Made by a program: the position numbers and the translations under genes | The notes under the pieces: model-generated | Database searches by the model: none | What the model was told of the DNA's origin: nothing | Seen by the model: only the letters and a program-made list of their open reading frames with translations | Origin: Bradyrhizobium sp. NAS96.2 | GTDB lineage: Bacteria > Pseudomonadota > Alphaproteobacteria > Rhizobiales > Xanthobacteraceae | Length of the DNA: 36,636 nt | Assembly: GCF_001908235.1 (NCBI RefSeq) | Contig: NZ_LGHK01000098.1 | Span: 1 to 36,636, forward strand | Reading direction: 5' to 3' | Shown: in pieces, positions 34,457 through 36,636 of the stretch | Position numbering within the stretch: the stretch's first letter is position 1 | Layout: each line of letters opens with the position of its first letter

Positions 34457-35689
34457 ATGAACGAGCAAGTTCAGCCGGCCAGCGGCGATCCGCTTTTCAA
34501 TCCACTGGCACCCGAATTCATTCGCAATCCCTATCCATATTACGAGCGGCTGCGCCGCCTCGATCCGATGCATGTCAACGCGCACGGCGCGTTCGTCGCC
34601 AGCCGCCACGCGGAGGCGAGCCTCGTGCTGCGCGACAAGCGGTTCGGCAAGGATTACGTCGAGCGCTCGATCCGTCGCTACGGCCCCAAGATCATGCACG
34701 AGCCGGTCATCCGCAGCATGAGCCACTGGATGCTGCAGCAGGATCCGCCGGATCACACAAGGCTGCGCGGCCTCGTCGTCAAAGCGTTCACTGCGCGCCG
34801 GGTCGAGGACATGCGCCCGCGCATTCAGCACGTCGTCGACGAGACGCTCGACCGCATCATTCCGCAGGGGAAGATGGATCTGATCGAGGACTTTGCATTC
34901 CGCCTGCCGGTGACCATTATCTGCGACATGCTCGGCATCCCGGAGGAGCATCGCGAGGCCTTCTACAACGGCTCGCGCGACGGCGGCCGCCTGCTCGAGC
35001 CGGTGCCGCTGTCGGCGGAGGAGATCAAGCAGGGCAACGCCGGCAATGCGATGGCCGCGATGTACTTCCACCAGCTGTTCGAGCTGCGCCGCAAGCAGCC
35101 CGGTGACGACCTCACCACCCAGCTGGTGCAGGCCGAGGAGAACGGCCAGAAGCTGACCAACGAGGAACTGACCGCCAACATCATCCTGCTGTTCGGCGCC
35201 GGCCACGAGACGACCGTCAATCTGATCGGCAACGGCCTGCTCGCGCTGTTCCGCAACCCGGACCAGCTCGCGCTGCTGAAGACCAATCCGGGCCTGATCA
35301 CCAACGCGATCGAGGAGTTCCTGCGCTACGATTCCTCGGTGCAGCTGACCGGCCGCGTCGCGTTGGAAGACATCGAGGATCTCGGCGGCAAGCGCATCCC
35401 GAAGGGGGAAAGCGTACTGTGCCTGCTGGGCTCGGCCAATCACGACGAGGCTGTCTATCCCGACCATCCCGAAAAGCTCGACATCCAGCGGCCGAACGTG
35501 AAGCCGCTGTCGTTCGGCGGCGGCATCCATTTCTGCCTCGGCGCCCAGCTGGCGCGGATCGAGGCCGAGGTCGCGATCTCGACGCTGCTGCGCCGGATCC
35601 CCGACCTGCGGCTGGATGACGCGGAAAATCCGGAGTGGCGGCCGACCTTCGTGCTGCGCGGGCTGAAGCGGCTCCCGGCCAGCTGGTGA
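34457..35689 (+). CDS. Cytochrome P450
   Basis: A 410-residue soluble, bacterial class I-type P450. The C-helix DPPDHTRLRG is present. The I-helix oxygen-activation motif is GAGHETT (about 247-253), the ExxR pair is Glu287-Arg290 in EEFLRYDSS, and the heme loop is FGGGIHFCLG with the axial Cys360. All catalytic motifs are intact, so it should be active as a monooxygenase. No ferredoxin or reductase gene lies beside it within the window; electrons must come from elsewhere. ATG at 34457 has a GAGG ribosome site; the longer frame upstream overlaps the operator and is not coding. Substrate unknown; the TetR neighbour may sense it. Confidence 0.95.
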   Translation: MNEQVQPASGDPLFNPLAPEFIRNPYPYYERLRRLDPMHVNAHGAFVASRHAEASLVLRDKRFGKDYVERSIRRYGPKIMHEPVIRSMSHWMLQQDPPDHTRLRGLVVKAFTARRVEDMRPRIQHVVDETLDRIIPQGKMDLIEDFAFRLPVTIICDMLGIPEEHREAFYNGSRDGGRLLEPVPLSAEEIKQGNAGNAMAAMYFHQLFELRRKQPGDDLTTQLVQAEENGQKLTNEELTANIILLFGAGHETTVNLIGNGLLALFRNPDQLALLKTNPGLITNAIEEFLRYDSSVQLTGRVALEDIEDLGGKRIPKGESVLCLLGSANHDEAVYPDHPEKLDIQRPNVKPLSFGGGIHFCLGAQLARIEAEVAISTLLRRIPDLRLDDAENPEWRPTFVLRGLKRLPASW

Positions 35690-35701
35690 CATTCCGGATC
35701 G

Positions 35702-35725
35702 GCGGCAGGGCAGCGTTCCTGCCGC
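35702..35725 (+). terminator. Possible terminator after the P450 gene
   Basis: GCGGCAGG (35702-35709) pairs with CCTGCCGC (35718-35725) over an eight-base loop, 12 bases after the P450 stop. There is no following T-run, so it is only a candidate. Confidence 0.4.
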
Positions 35726-35900
35726 GACGGCCGGAGCGCACGCACGCTTGAACGGAAATCCACGTTCCAGTTGACGTCGCGGCGGTAAAGCCGCTGTGAC
35801 TTCGCCATACTTGTCTCTATATTTGGGTTGCTCCGGCCAAGGGTTGGCAAAGGGTTCAGCATAAGGAGGCTGCCGCGGAGCGGGCTCAAAGGGAGACACC

Positions 35901-36636
35901 GTGCAGACGACGCTGCTCGGCCTGGCAATCGCCTTCATTCTGGCACTGGTCGCTGCGCTGGTCGGTCCGTATTTCGTAGACTGGAACCAGTTCAGGCCGC
36001 AGTTCGAGGCGGAGGCGTCCAAGATCATCGGCGCGCCGGTTCGCGTTGCCGGCAATCTCGACGCGCGTCTGCTGCCCGCTCCCTCGCTCCGGTTGAAAAC
36101 CGTCACCGTCGGCGGCGCCAACGACATGGGCAAGGTCAGGGCCGCCAATCTAGACGTCGAGTTCAGCCTGAGCTCCCTGATGCGCGGCGAAGTGCGCGCG
36201 AACGAGCTCACCATCAATGGCCTGTCGCTCGATCTCGGGCTGGACCCGAAGGGGCGGATCGACTGGTCGCCTTCGAGCGGGACCTTCAATCTGGCGTCGC
36301 TGGCGATCGACCGTCTCAATCTGACCGGCCGCGTCGCGCTGCACGATGCCGCGAGCCGCAGCACGCTCGAGCTGAACGATATTGCCTTCAGCGGCGATGT
36401 CCGCTCGCTGGCCGGCGCGATCCGCGGCGACGGCAATTTCATGTTCGACGGCAACCGCTACCCGTTTCGGATCTCCTCGGGGCAAAGCGCTGATGGCAGC
36501 GGCACCCGCCTGCACTTCAACATCGATCCCGGTCAGCGGCCGGTGTCGGCCGACCTCGACGGCATCCTGACCTTCGAAGCCCGCGCGCCGCGGTTCGAGG
36601 GCGCCGTGACGCTGGCGGGCACGCCGGGCCAGCGCG
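35901..36636 (+). CDS. AsmA family protein, 5' part
   Basis: The frame opens with GTG at 35901 behind a GGGAG ribosome site and is still open at the window end, giving 245 residues. An N-terminal membrane anchor (LLGLAIAFILALVAALVGPY) is followed by the AsmA start pattern FVDWNQFRPQFEAEASKIIG, then VRVAGNLDARLLPAPSLRLK and repeated beta-strand units (LTINGLSLDLGLDPKGRIDW). AsmA-like proteins are long periplasmic bridge-like proteins linked to outer-membrane lipid handling. The rest of the gene lies beyond the window. The 211 bases before it hold only the hairpin at 35702-35725 and no clear promoter. Confidence 0.88.
   Translation, partial: MQTTLLGLAIAFILALVAALVGPYFVDWNQFRPQFEAEASKIIGAPVRVAGNLDARLLPAPSLRLKTVTVGGANDMGKVRAANLDVEFSLSSLMRGEVRANELTINGLSLDLGLDPKGRIDWSPSSGTFNLASLAIDRLNLTGRVALHDAASRSTLELNDIAFSGDVRSLAGAIRGDGNFMFDGNRYPFRISSGQSADGSGTRLHFNIDPGQRPVSADLDGILTFEARAPRFEGAVTLAGTPGQR

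Noticed and set aside
34421..36454. Minus-strand ORF of 677 residues opposite the P450 and AsmA genes
   Set aside because: Antisense translation crossing a gene boundary and intergenic region; no recognisable motif.

Overview
The window is high-GC, densely packed DNA of the kind found in Bradyrhizobium and relatives (Alphaproteobacteria, Nitrobacteraceae). This rests on the protein families (LDHD-type oxidase, YkuD transpeptidase, UvrD with a long loop, TRAP and Liv transporters), on codon use, and on three intergenic repeat families I recognise from memory as typical of this group. No rRNA, tRNA, CRISPR array, insertion sequence or integrase is visible.

Layout. (1) 1-1235 is a less GC-rich patch of small genes: a partial coiled-coil-like ORF, a two-gene minus-strand operon (a 47-residue Cys-rich ORF whose stop overlaps the start of a small basic protein) closed by a strong bidirectional terminator, and a lone 89-residue protein resembling the N-terminal head domain of McrA-like nucleases. 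It looks like the edge of acquired DNA. (2) 1402-13550 is core-like housekeeping and envelope DNA: a PYROXD2-type FAD oxidoreductase, a hypothetical/DUF6915 pair, an MFS-spermidine-synthase fusion, a TetR/membrane-protein divergent pair with two matching operators, a secreted alpha/beta hydrolase, an L,D-transpeptidase, a glycine-zipper protein, an ABC-2 exporter and a coupled Cys-rich/OmpA-like pair. (3) 13614-22572 holds a UvrD/PcrA helicase carrying an in-frame palindromic repeat, a DUF1328 membrane peptide with a possible general-stress promoter, a thioesterase, an LDHD-type oxidase, an unknown gene, a SulP transporter, CcdA and a small cupin-like protein. (4) 22790-35689 is a solute-uptake and catabolism region: a FadR-type GntR regulator facing a TRAP transporter (DctP, fused DctQM), a D-2-hydroxyacid dehydrogenase, a branched-chain-type ABC transporter (binding protein, LivH, fused LivM-LivG, LivF), an MFS carrier, then a TetR/cytochrome P450 divergent pair with a palindromic operator. 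(5) From 35901 an AsmA-family gene runs off the end.

The genes of block 4 sit nearly end to end on one strand. They probably take up and oxidise one or a few organic acids, but the substrate cannot be read from sequence. I found no clear large new defence or mobile system. The most unusual items are the palindromic element translated inside UvrD, the overlooked Cys-rich small ORF coupled to its neighbour, and the degenerate signature motif of the LivG half of the fused transporter subunit.
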